Assembly (NCBI GenBank): GCA_902622245.1
Contig: CACNPC010000004.1
Coordinates: forward strand, 1 to 64,000
Reading direction: 5' to 3'
Source of the DNA: an uncultured Pelagibacteraceae bacterium
Lineage (GTDB): Bacteria; Pseudomonadota; Alphaproteobacteria; Pelagibacterales; Pelagibacteraceae
DNA length: 64,000 nucleotides
In this document: piece by piece, positions 34,612 to 43,333 of the stretch
Position numbering within the stretch: position 1 is the stretch's first letter
Layout of the letters: each line of letters opens with the position of its first letter
Made by a program: the position numbers and the translations under genes
The notes under the pieces: model-generated
Database searches by the model: none
Told to the model about the DNA's origin: nothing
The model's input: only the letters and a program-made list of their open reading frames with translations

Positions 34612-37600
34612 ATGAATGAAAAATTGCTAGTCCCGGATATTGGAGATTTCGAAGAGGTAGAAATTATCGAAATTCTTGTAAAAGAAGGAGATATAGTTTC
34701 TAAGAATGACCCTGTAATAACTTTAGAAAGTGACAAATCAAGTGTCGAAGTACCATCTATTTATGAGGGTGTTGTAGATAGTATAAATATAAAGATTGGC
34801 GATAAAGTTTCAAAAGGAGATTTGATACTAACATTATCTTCTGAGAATGCAGCTCACCAAAAACAAGAAACTAATGAAAAGATACCACTCGTAACAGAAA
34901 AAATAATTGCTGAAGCAGAAAATTACAATGCATATAATAATTCTGAATTAGATACTAGTGCACAGAAAGAGATCAAAGTAGAAAATACACAAACAGAAGA
35001 GCATAATGAAAGATTAGAAATAGTCGAAAGTAATAATGATATTGATCCTCAAGAGACAAAAGAATGGTTAGAGTCTTTGTCCGCTGTAGTACATTCAGAA
35101 GGTCCTGAGAGAGCTCATTTTTTAATTAAACAATTAATTGATCAGGCATACAAAGAGGGATCAAATATACCCTACACTCAAAATACACCATACATAAATA
35201 CCATACCAGCAGATGAAGAAATAAAATCTCCAGGTGACCAAAATATTGAAAGAAAAATCAGAGCACTAATTCGATGGAATTCAGCAGTGATGGTAGTCAG
35301 AGCAAACATGAGAGATCCTTCATTAGGAGGTCACATTGGGACATTTGCTTCAGCAGCAACTCTTTATGATATTGGAATGAATCATTTTTGGAGAGCTAAA
35401 AGCAACAAATTTGGTGGAGATTTAATTTATTTCCAAGGACATTCAGCGCCAGGTATTTACGCTAGAGCTTTTTTGGAAGGAAGACTTGACGAGAAGCAAT
35501 TAGATAGATTCAGACAGGAAGTTTACCCAGGAGGTTTGTCATCTTATCCTCACCCATGGCTGATGCCTAAGTTTTGGCAGTTTCCAACTGTTTCCATGGG
35601 TCTTGGACCAATGATGGCAACTTATCAGGCAAGATTCATGAAATATCTTATTAATAGAAAATTAATAAAAGATGAGAATAGAAAAGTTTGGTCTTTCTTA
35701 GGAGATGGTGAAATAGATGAGCCAGAAGCTCTAGGATCTATTGGTTTAGCAGCAAGAGAAAAGTTAGATAACTTGATTTATGTTGTGAACTGCAACCTTC
35801 AAAGATTAGATGGTCCAGTAAGAGGCAATGGTAAAATTATTCAAGAATTAGAAGGAATTTTTAGAGGAGCCGGATGGAATGTAATAAAAGTCATTTGGGG
35901 ATCATATTGGGATCCTTTACTTGCAAATGATAAATCGGGTTTACTTGTAAAAAGAATGAACGAAGCAGTTGATGGAGAATACCAAGCCTTTAAAGCAAAA
36001 GGTGGTTTATATGTTAGAGATAACTTCTTTGGGAAATACCCTGAACTTAAAAATCTAGTTGCAAGTTATACAGATAGCGATATTTGGAAATTAAATAGAG
36101 GTGGTCACGACCCTCATAAAGTTTATGCTGCTTATCATAAAGCTGTTAATACAAAAGATAGACCAACAGTCATATTAGCTAAAACAATTAAAGGATATGG
36201 TATGGGAAAATCTGGTGAAAGTATAAATACAACTCACCAGCAAAAAAAATTAGGTGTAGATGATTTACTATACTATAGAGATAGATTTGATGTTCCATTA
36301 ACAAACGAACAAGTCAAAAATATAGAATACTTTAGACCTGATGAAAATTCAGAGGAAATAAAATACTTAAAAAAAAGAAGATTAGCTTTGGGAGGATACA
36401 TTCCTGAGAGATCATCTTTTTCTAAACCAATTAAAACCCCAAGTAATGATATTTTTGACTTTATGAAAAAATCAACCGGTGAAAAAGAAATGTCAACTAC
36501 TATGGCACTTGTTAGGATGTTGACGAATTTGCTAAGAGATAAAAATGTTGCTCCAAGACTTGTTCCAATAATCCCTGATGAAGCAAGAACATTTGGTATG
36601 GAAGGTTTTTTCCAAAAAATTGGTATATATGCGCATGAAGGTCAAAAATATGAGCCGGAGGACTCAGCTCAATTAAGCTCTTACAAGGAAGAGAAAAGTG
36701 GTCAAGTTTTAGAGGAAGGAATAAATGAGGCTGGATCCATGGCATCATGGATAGCTGCAGGAACATCTTATTCAAATCATGATATAGAAATGATACCAAT
36801 TTATCTTTTTTACTCTATGTTTGGTTTTCAAAGAACTGGAGATTTTGCGTGGGCGGCTGGAGATAGTCAAACAAGAGGATTTCTAATTGGAGCTACAGCT
36901 GGAAGAACAACTTTGGCAGGAGAAGGTCTTCAACACCAAGATGGTCACAGTCATTTATTAGCATCAACAATTCCAAATTGTGTTTCTTATGATCCAACCT
37001 TTCATTATGAATTAGCTACAATTTTTAAAGAAGGTTTAAGAAGAATGCATGAAAAACATGAAAATATTTTTTACTATATTACAACAATGAATGAAAATTA
37101 TTCTCATCCAGAGATGCCCAAAGATTGTGAAGAAGGCATATTAAAAGGGATGTATAAAATAAAAGATTTCAGCAAGAATAAAAAAAATAAGATTCAATTA
37201 TTGGGTTCAGGAACAATTTTAAGAGAGATGATTGAAGCAGCAGAAATTTTACAAAATGAATATCAAGTTGATAGTGAAGTATGGAGTGTTACCAGTTTTA
37301 ATGAATTAAGAAGAGATGGACTTGAAACAGAAAGGTATAATTTGCTTAATCCAGGAGGAGAGAAAAAAATCTCTTATGTTGAAAAATGCCTTGGAAAAAC
37401 CGAAGGTCCTATTTTAGCAGCTTCAGATTACATGAGAATGAATTCTGACCAAATTAGACCCTACATAAATAAAAGTTTTTATTCATTGGGTACAGATGGA
37501 TTTGGTAGAAGTGATACAAGAAAAAATCTAAGAAATTTTTTTGAAGTCGATAAAGAGCATATAGTTGCATATGGCTTAAGTATTTTATCTAATGAACAAT

Positions 37601-37680
37601 TAATTGCTTCTAAACATGCGGTAGATGCAATTAAAAAATATAAAATTGATAAAGATAAGCCTATGCCCACAAAATTATAA
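34612..37680 (+). CDS. aceE: pyruvate dehydrogenase E1 (homodimeric type) with N-terminal lipoyl domain
   Basis: A 1022-residue fusion. Residues 1-80 are a biotinyl/lipoyl domain with the lipoyl lysine K42 in E-S-D-K-S-S-V-E-V-P. Residues of about 80-150 are an acidic linker. From about 152 the protein is a full AceE-type E1 (E-T-K-E-W-L-E-S-L onward). The ThDP motif begins G-D-G-E near residue 364 and ends V-V-N-C-N-L-Q-R-L-D-G-P. E1 decarboxylates pyruvate and acetylates lipoyl groups. E. coli AceE (887 residues) has no lipoyl domain, so the N-terminal 150 residues are an addition. It is coupled to aceF by TAATG. Confidence 0.95.
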   Translation: MNEKLLVPDIGDFEEVEIIEILVKEGDIVSKNDPVITLESDKSSVEVPSIYEGVVDSINIKIGDKVSKGDLILTLSSENAAHQKQETNEKIPLVTEKIIAEAENYNAYNNSELDTSAQKEIKVENTQTEEHNERLEIVESNNDIDPQETKEWLESLSAVVHSEGPERAHFLIKQLIDQAYKEGSNIPYTQNTPYINTIPADEEIKSPGDQNIERKIRALIRWNSAVMVVRANMRDPSLGGHIGTFASAATLYDIGMNHFWRAKSNKFGGDLIYFQGHSAPGIYARAFLEGRLDEKQLDRFRQEVYPGGLSSYPHPWLMPKFWQFPTVSMGLGPMMATYQARFMKYLINRKLIKDENRKVWSFLGDGEIDEPEALGSIGLAAREKLDNLIYVVNCNLQRLDGPVRGNGKIIQELEGIFRGAGWNVIKVIWGSYWDPLLANDKSGLLVKRMNEAVDGEYQAFKAKGGLYVRDNFFGKYPELKNLVASYTDSDIWKLNRGGHDPHKVYAAYHKAVNTKDRPTVILAKTIKGYGMGKSGESINTTHQQKKLGVDDLLYYRDRFDVPLTNEQVKNIEYFRPDENSEEIKYLKKRRLALGGYIPERSSFSKPIKTPSNDIFDFMKKSTGEKEMSTTMALVRMLTNLLRDKNVAPRLVPIIPDEARTFGMEGFFQKIGIYAHEGQKYEPEDSAQLSSYKEEKSGQVLEEGINEAGSMASWIAAGTSYSNHDIEMIPIYLFYSMFGFQRTGDFAWAAGDSQTRGFLIGATAGRTTLAGEGLQHQDGHSHLLASTIPNCVSYDPTFHYELATIFKEGLRRMHEKHENIFYYITTMNENYSHPEMPKDCEEGILKGMYKIKDFSKNKKNKIQLLGSGTILREMIEAAEILQNEYQVDSEVWSVTSFNELRRDGLETERYNLLNPGGEKKISYVEKCLGKTEGPILAASDYMRMNSDQIRPYINKSFYSLGTDGFGRSDTRKNLRNFFEVDKEHIVAYGLSILSNEQLIASKHAVDAIKKYKIDKDKPMPTKL

Positions 37681-38963
37681 TGAGCGAGAAAGAAGTATTA
37701 GTTCCTAACATTGGTGATTTTAAAGATGTTGAAGTAATTGAGGTATTAATAGAGGCAGGATCAAACATTAATAAAGATGATCCAATAATTACAATAGAAA
37801 GCGATAAATCAAGTGTTGAGATACCAAGCCCATACTCAGGTAGTGTTAAAAAAGTTAATTTAAAAGTTGGCGATAAGGTTTCAGAGGGTTCATCAATACT
37901 AATAATTGGTTCAGAAGAAGAAAAACCAGATGAGCAAATTGAAGAAGAGGTCAAAGAGATTAAAGAAGAAACTATTATACAAAAACCTCCTGGAACAGTA
38001 ATTTCAAAACCAAAAGAAATATTAAAAAATAATAGAGTTAGTGTATTCAAATCAAGCAAGGCACTTGCTAGCCCAAAAACTAGAAAATTTGCAAGAGAAC
38101 TTGGTGTTGATATTAATAATATTGCTGGATCACAAAGATCGGGAAGAATTATAGAGGAGGATATAAAAAAATTCGTATCTTCTAATTTTAATAAACCTCA
38201 AGAAGAAAAGAAGGCTCCATCTATTAAGGCCCCAGAATATGATCACACTGATTTTGGAGATGTAGAAATTCAAGATATACCAAGAATTAAAAGAATTGCC
38301 GCTCCACATTTATCAAATTCTTGGCAAACAATACCGCATGTTACTAGTTGTGATGAAGCAGATATTACTGAGCTAGAAGAATTTAGACAAAATTTGACTG
38401 ATACTTTTACTGGAGAAAAAAAGAAAATTACTCCGTTGGCATTTATTATAAAGGCAGTTGTGGAAGCTTTGAAAGTTTTTCCAAGATTTAATAGTTCTAT
38501 TGACAATATTGAAAATGGAAAAATAACATTAAAAAAATACTTCCATGTAGGAATTGCAGTTGATACTCCCAATGGTTTAATGGTGCCAAAAATAAGAAAT
38601 GCTAATCAAAAGAATATAGATCAAATAAGTAAGGACCTAAAAAAAGTTAGTGATGATTGCCGAAATTTGAAGATAGATAAAAAAGAGTTTTATGGAGGAT
38701 CCATAACTATAACAAGCCTAGGTGGCATTGGAGGAACTTATTTTACTCCTATAATAAATTATCCTGAGGTTGCTATTTTAGGAATTGGAAGGACTTATAT
38801 TAAACCTGTTTATATTGATGGACAATTTAAACCTAGAACAATGTTGCCTCTATCTCTCTCTTACGATCATAGAATTATTGACGGTGCTGAGGGTTCAAGA
38901 TTTAATAATGAATTAAAAAATAACCTTGGTAAAAACTTTGCCTACAAATTAGCTAAGCAATGA
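37680..38963 (+). CDS. aceF: dihydrolipoamide acetyltransferase (E2)
   Basis: A 427-residue E2 that transfers acetyl from lipoate to CoA. It has one lipoyl domain (residues 1-80, lysine in E-S-D-K-S-S-V-E-I-P) nearly matching that on E1. The peripheral subunit-binding domain follows (S-P-K-T-R-K-F-A-R-E-L-G-V-D), and then the catalytic domain with S-Y-D-H-R-I-I-D-G-A-E-G near the C-terminus. The E. coli protein has three lipoyl domains; here there is one on E2 and one on E1. No lpd gene follows in the window. Confidence 0.96.
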   Translation: MSEKEVLVPNIGDFKDVEVIEVLIEAGSNINKDDPIITIESDKSSVEIPSPYSGSVKKVNLKVGDKVSEGSSILIIGSEEEKPDEQIEEEVKEIKEETIIQKPPGTVISKPKEILKNNRVSVFKSSKALASPKTRKFARELGVDINNIAGSQRSGRIIEEDIKKFVSSNFNKPQEEKKAPSIKAPEYDHTDFGDVEIQDIPRIKRIAAPHLSNSWQTIPHVTSCDEADITELEEFRQNLTDTFTGEKKKITPLAFIIKAVVEALKVFPRFNSSIDNIENGKITLKKYFHVGIAVDTPNGLMVPKIRNANQKNIDQISKDLKKVSDDCRNLKIDKKEFYGGSITITSLGGIGGTYFTPIINYPEVAILGIGRTYIKPVYIDGQFKPRTMLPLSLSYDHRIIDGAEGSRFNNELKNNLGKNFAYKLAKQ

Positions 38964-40057
38964 TTAAAAATTTTAAACTTTTAAATAATAAAACTGTATT
39001 TTACTTTAATGACAATAAGTTTGAAACATTTCCTAATATTTGGTTAAGAGATCATATTAAAAATAAAGAAAACTGGGATTTTAAAACCAATCAAAGAATA
39101 ACTTATACCGCAAATTTAGACATTAATATCAAAGTTAAAAAAGCAAAATTATTAAAAAAAGGGAAATTCATTGAAATATTATGGTCTGATGAAAATAAAC
39201 CAACCAAATATTCATATGAATTTTTAAAAAAAAATTCTTTAAAAAAAGAAGAAACTAAAAGTGATACTCAATTTTGGAAAGATAAAGACATAAAAAATCA
39301 AATTTTCATTAACTATAAGCAATTACAAACTAAAGTTGGATTTAAGAATTTATTAAAAAAAATCCACATATATGGTTTTGCAGTCGTAAGGAATTGTTCA
39401 AAGAATTTAAACTCTGTTGAATATATAGCTAAAAAAATAGGTTATGTCAGAAACTCAATTTTTGGAGGATTGTGGACTTTTGAATCAAATAATAAAAAAG
39501 CAGACAGTGCATATTCAAATCAAGAACTAAGACCACATACAGACTCTACATATAGTAATGATGCTCCGGGTTTACAATTACTGCTTTGTTGTAAGTATGA
39601 TGCTAAAGGTGGAGATTCTATAATGGTAGATGGATTTAAATTGGCAAATGAAATCAAACAAAAATATAAAAAACATTTTAAAACTTTAACAAATATAAAA
39701 GTTAAAGGTTCTTATATTGGTGATGGTGTTCGCCTTGAAGCAAAAAGACCAATAATAAAGTTAAATGAAAAAAATAATTTTGATCAAATTAGTTTTAACA
39801 ATTACGATAGAGCGCCTTTTAGAGAAACTAATCGGAAAACAATTAATTTTTATAACGCAATTAAAGTATTTGATACGATGGCAAACCAAAAGCAATATCA
39901 GTGGAGGCATATTTTAAAACCTGGTGAATTACTAATTTTTAATAATTGGAGAGTAATGCATGGAAGAGGTGCATTTTCAGGTATAAGAAAAATGGCTGGT
40001 TGCTATATCAATAAAGAAGATTTTGATAGCTGTTGTAGAATGAATAATATTATCTAA
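38960..40057 (+). CDS. gamma-butyrobetaine hydroxylase-like 2-oxoglutarate dioxygenase
   Basis: A 365-residue TauD/BBOX-family Fe(II)/2-oxoglutarate enzyme. The N-terminal domain has W-L-R-D-H, and the catalytic domain has the H-x-D motif R-P-H-T-D-S. The distal histidine is in N-N-W-R-V-M-H-G-R-G-A-F and the 2-oxoglutarate arginine in I-R-K-M-A-G-C-Y. In carnitine-forming BBOX the N-terminal domain binds zinc through C-P-C-x-x-C after WLRDN and a later histidine. Here those positions read I-K-N-K-E-N and lack the histidine too. It overlaps aceF by 4 bases, so it is co-expressed with pyruvate dehydrogenase. The substrate is probably a trimethylammonium acid or a relative. Confidence 0.85.
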   Translation: MIKNFKLLNNKTVFYFNDNKFETFPNIWLRDHIKNKENWDFKTNQRITYTANLDINIKVKKAKLLKKGKFIEILWSDENKPTKYSYEFLKKNSLKKEETKSDTQFWKDKDIKNQIFINYKQLQTKVGFKNLLKKIHIYGFAVVRNCSKNLNSVEYIAKKIGYVRNSIFGGLWTFESNNKKADSAYSNQELRPHTDSTYSNDAPGLQLLLCCKYDAKGGDSIMVDGFKLANEIKQKYKKHFKTLTNIKVKGSYIGDGVRLEAKRPIIKLNEKNNFDQISFNNYDRAPFRETNRKTINFYNAIKVFDTMANQKQYQWRHILKPGELLIFNNWRVMHGRGAFSGIRKMAGCYINKEDFDSCCRMNNII

Positions 40058-40071
40058 ATTTAATTAAATTA

Positions 40072-40971
40072 ATGTCCAAAACTACATCGCTTATATGCGC
40101 TTTGATAACAACATTTATTTGGGGCACTGCTTTCATTGCTCAAGACACAGGCATGGACAATATTGGTCCACTAACATTCAATGCATCTAGATTTTTTGTT
40201 GGTTTTCTTACAGTCCTACCCATTGCTTTAATTTTAGAAAGAAAAAAAATTAATTATGAAATCAATTCTAATAAAAAATTATTTTTAAAATATTTATTTT
40301 TAATGGGTATATCATTATTTTTGGGCACCTACTTGCAGCAAGCCGCATTACAATACACGAATATAGCTAATGCAGCTTTTTTTACAGTTTTTTACGTTCC
40401 ATTAGTTCCAATTTTATTATTTTTTATTTATTCTATTAAAGTCCATTGGAGTCTTTGGCCTTCAATAGGCTTGTGTATATTAGGTGTTTACCTATTAAGT
40501 GATTTTTCAAACTCAGAAATTATGATAGGTGATGCTTTAGTTATTCTATGCTCACTATTTTGGGCTTTACATATAATTTTCGCTGGAAAATTTATGGAGA
40601 AATTTAATATACCAATTTTTTATGCAGCATTACAAGCAGCTCTTGTTTTTGGTTTATCTCTTATATTTGCTTTTATTTTAGAGGAAGTAGTTATTACAAA
40701 AATTTTAACTGAGTATAGTTCAATATTATATGCAGGTGTCTTATCTGGAGGAATTGCTTTTACTTTACAAATGTTTGCACAAAAAAATATTGAAGAAGCT
40801 CCAGCAGCAATAATTTACTCTCTTGAAGGTGTCTTTGCAACAATTGCTGGATGGATTATTTTAAGTCAAGTTCTTAACATAAATAATATTATAGGATGTG
40901 TATTAATTCTTATTGCTGTAATATTTTCTCAAATTGCTCCAACGTCCAAAAAATCAGAAGTAAATAATTGA
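40072..40971 (+). CDS. EamA/DMT-family transporter
   Basis: A 299-residue drug/metabolite-type permease with ten predicted helices in two EamA halves. The N-terminus is T-F-I-W-G-T-A-F-I-A-Q, and the second half ends in S-L-E-G-V-F-A-T-I-A-G-W. It exports or imports a small metabolite at the inner membrane; the substrate is unknown. It follows the BBOX-like gene by 14 bases and converges on uppP with an 18-base overlap. Confidence 0.87.
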   Translation: MSKTTSLICALITTFIWGTAFIAQDTGMDNIGPLTFNASRFFVGFLTVLPIALILERKKINYEINSNKKLFLKYLFLMGISLFLGTYLQQAALQYTNIANAAFFTVFYVPLVPILLFFIYSIKVHWSLWPSIGLCILGVYLLSDFSNSEIMIGDALVILCSLFWALHIIFAGKFMEKFNIPIFYAALQAALVFGLSLIFAFILEEVVITKILTEYSSILYAGVLSGGIAFTLQMFAQKNIEEAPAAIIYSLEGVFATIAGWIILSQVLNINNIIGCVLILIAVIFSQIAPTSKKSEVNN

Positions 40972-41721
40972 AAAAAGAATAATACTTAAAACTATTCTAT
41001 AAATAACAAAAAAACTCAAACTAAACACTTTAACATAAATAAGAAAATATTTAATTGTAAAATAAGAAAATAAAAATGAAGCTAAAGTAGAAAAAATAAA
41101 TACAGCATCAAAATTTATTTGATCATCAATAACATCTTTAAATCCCAAAACACTTGCACCTGCTAAAGCTGGAATAGACAAATAAAAAGCTATCTTTGAT
41201 GATTCAACTCTGTCAAATTTTAAAAATCTCGAAGCTGTAATTACTATACCTGATCTACTGACTCCTGGAATAATAGCTAAGATCTGAAATAACCCTATTA
41301 TAATAATACTTTTAATATTTAATTCTGAAGAAATTTTATTTTTCAATTCAAACTTATCTGAAAAGTATAATAAAATTCCAAAAATCAAAGTTGTCCAAGC
41401 GACAACTTTTAAGTTTCTAAATTGATCAATTAAATTTGTGGTGTAAAAAATATAACCAACAATAACTAATGGTGTAGACCCAAGAATTATTAGTAGAAAT
41501 ATATTTTTATTATTAATGATATTTATTAACTCTTTTCTAAAAAATAAAATAATTGCCAACAAAGAACCTAAATGCAGACTAATATCTAGTTGTAGGTTGC
41601 TAACATTGAAGTCACTTAATCTTGATATAATTAAAAGATGTGCAGACGAGCTAACTGGAATAAACTCAGATATTCCTTGAATAATTGATAAAATTAGCGT
41701 CTCTACATATTTTGAAATCAT
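40954..41721 (-). CDS. uppP: undecaprenyl-diphosphate phosphatase
   Basis: A 255-residue BacA/UppP that recycles the undecaprenyl carrier for peptidoglycan and O-antigen synthesis. Motifs are G-I-S-E-F-I-P-V-S-S-S-A-H-L (with the catalytic glutamate and histidine) and P-G-V-S-R-S-G. The frame is open to 41784, but the ATG at 41721 gives the family start (M-I-S-K-Y-V-E-T-L-I-L-S-I-I-Q-G). Six to eight membrane helices are predicted. It is divergent from gltD across 178 bases with no other gene visible. Confidence 0.94.
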   Translation of the reverse strand: MISKYVETLILSIIQGISEFIPVSSSAHLLIISRLSDFNVSNLQLDISLHLGSLLAIILFFRKELINIINNKNIFLLIILGSTPLVIVGYIFYTTNLIDQFRNLKVVAWTTLIFGILLYFSDKFELKNKISSELNIKSIIIIGLFQILAIIPGVSRSGIVITASRFLKFDRVESSKIAFYLSIPALAGASVLGFKDVIDDQINFDAVFIFSTLASFLFSYFTIKYFLIYVKVFSLSFFVIYRIVLSIILFSIIYF

Positions 41722-41899
41722 TAGATCCAATACTTCATAATTAAATTGTAACCAAATTAAAGCAATTACATATTTGCATATCATCTATGCATAATAAGAA
41801 AAAACCGCTGATTTACTTACGTTTTGTGAAATATTAGTCAATATTTATGACCTTGTAATTGTTTATTATTAAATTTTTATCGTATATACAGCGTCCACC

Positions 41900-43333
41900 A
41901 TGTCAGAAAAAATGCTAAAGTTTGTTGATATAGGTCAACAAAATCCACCTAAAAGAGATATATCAGACCGAAAAGAGGATTTTGATGAAATATATCAAGA
42001 ATTTTTAAAAGATAGAGCTGTTCAACAGTCAAGCAGATGTTCCCAATGTGGAGTACCATTTTGCCAAGTTCATTGTCCATTAAGTAACAATATACCAGAT
42101 TGGCTTAAACTAACTGCTGAGGGAAGATATGAGGAAGCTTATCAATTATCACAAAGCACAAACAACATGCCAGAAGTTTGTGGAAGAATTTGCCCCCAGG
42201 ATAGGCTGTGTGAAGGAAATTGTGTAATAGAGCAATCGGGTCATGGAACAGTAACTATTGGATCAATAGAAAAATATATCACAGAGAAAGCTTGGGAAAA
42301 TGGTTGGGTTAAACCAATAGAAATAAATAGTGAAAAAAATGAGAGTGTAGGAATTATAGGTTCTGGTCCTGCTGGACTTGCTTGTGGAGAACAACTCAGA
42401 AAAAAAGGATACAAGGTAACTATATATGATCGTTATGACAGAGCTGGAGGGCTACTAATATATGGTATCCCAGGATTTAAATTAGAAAAGCATGTTGTTC
42501 AAAGAAGAATAAAACTTTTAGAAGAAAGCGGAATTAAATTTGTCTTAAACTTTGAAGTTGGAAAAGATTCCAGTTTGATGGAGTTAAGAGAAAAACATGA
42601 TGCAATTTTAATAGCTACAGGAGTTTATAAAGCTAGAGAAGTTAATCTACCTGGTAACGATTTAAGTAATATTTTCCCTGCAATGGAATTTTTGACAGCA
42701 TCAAATAAAAAAGGACTAGGTGATCAAGTTGAGTTGTTTGATAACGGAACTTTAAATGCCGAAGGTAAAGATGTTGTAGTAATTGGAGGTGGTGATACAG
42801 CAATGGACTGCTTAAGGACTTCAGTGAGACAGAATGCTAAATCTGTAAAATGTTTATATAGAAGAGATAGAGAAAATATGCCAGGATCAGCAAGAGAAGT
42901 TGGCAATGCAGAAGAAGAAGGTGTTGAATTCATTTGGTTAACTAGCCCTAAAGAGTTTAAGGGAACAAATAAAATAGAAAGTGTAGTTGTTAATAAAATG
43001 AAATTGGGTGAGCCAGATGATAGCGGCAGAAGAAAACCAGTTGTTGAAGAAAATTCAGATTTTGAAATTAAAGCTGATCTTGTAATCAAAGCACTTGGAT
43101 TTGATCCAGAAGATCTTCCAAAATTATTTAATGAAGAAAAATTACAAGTATCAAGATGGGGAACAATAAAAGCGGATTTTGATACAATGGAAACTAGTAT
43201 AGAGGGAGTTTTTGCAGCCGGAGATATAGTTCGTGGAGCATCTTTAGTGGTTTGGGGTATCAAAGACGGAAGAGATGCCGCAACATCAATTGATAATTAT
43301 TTACAAAGTAAACAAAAACTTAGAGTTGCTTAA
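41900..43333 (+). CDS. gltD: glutamate synthase small subunit
   Basis: A 477-residue NADPH-dependent flavoprotein. The N-terminal iron-sulfur region has C47-x2-C50-x4-C55-x3-C59 and a second C-G-R-I-C-P-Q-D-R-L-C-E-G-N-C. The FAD loop is G-I-I-G-S-G-P-A-G-L, the NADPH loop V-V-I-G-G-G-D-T-A-M-D, and the C-terminal FAD site is G-V-F-A-A-G-D-I. It supplies electrons to GltB for ammonium assimilation. It is coupled to gltB by TAATG. Confidence 0.96.
   Translation: MSEKMLKFVDIGQQNPPKRDISDRKEDFDEIYQEFLKDRAVQQSSRCSQCGVPFCQVHCPLSNNIPDWLKLTAEGRYEEAYQLSQSTNNMPEVCGRICPQDRLCEGNCVIEQSGHGTVTIGSIEKYITEKAWENGWVKPIEINSEKNESVGIIGSGPAGLACGEQLRKKGYKVTIYDRYDRAGGLLIYGIPGFKLEKHVVQRRIKLLEESGIKFVLNFEVGKDSSLMELREKHDAILIATGVYKAREVNLPGNDLSNIFPAMEFLTASNKKGLGDQVELFDNGTLNAEGKDVVVIGGGDTAMDCLRTSVRQNAKSVKCLYRRDRENMPGSAREVGNAEEEGVEFIWLTSPKEFKGTNKIESVVVNKMKLGEPDDSGRRKPVVEENSDFEIKADLVIKALGFDPEDLPKLFNEEKLQVSRWGTIKADFDTMETSIEGVFAAGDIVRGASLVVWGIKDGRDAATSIDNYLQSKQKLRVA

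Noticed and set aside
41722..41899. Riboswitch upstream of gltD
   Set aside because: The 178-base spacer shows no recognisable conserved core or stable multi-stem fold by eye.
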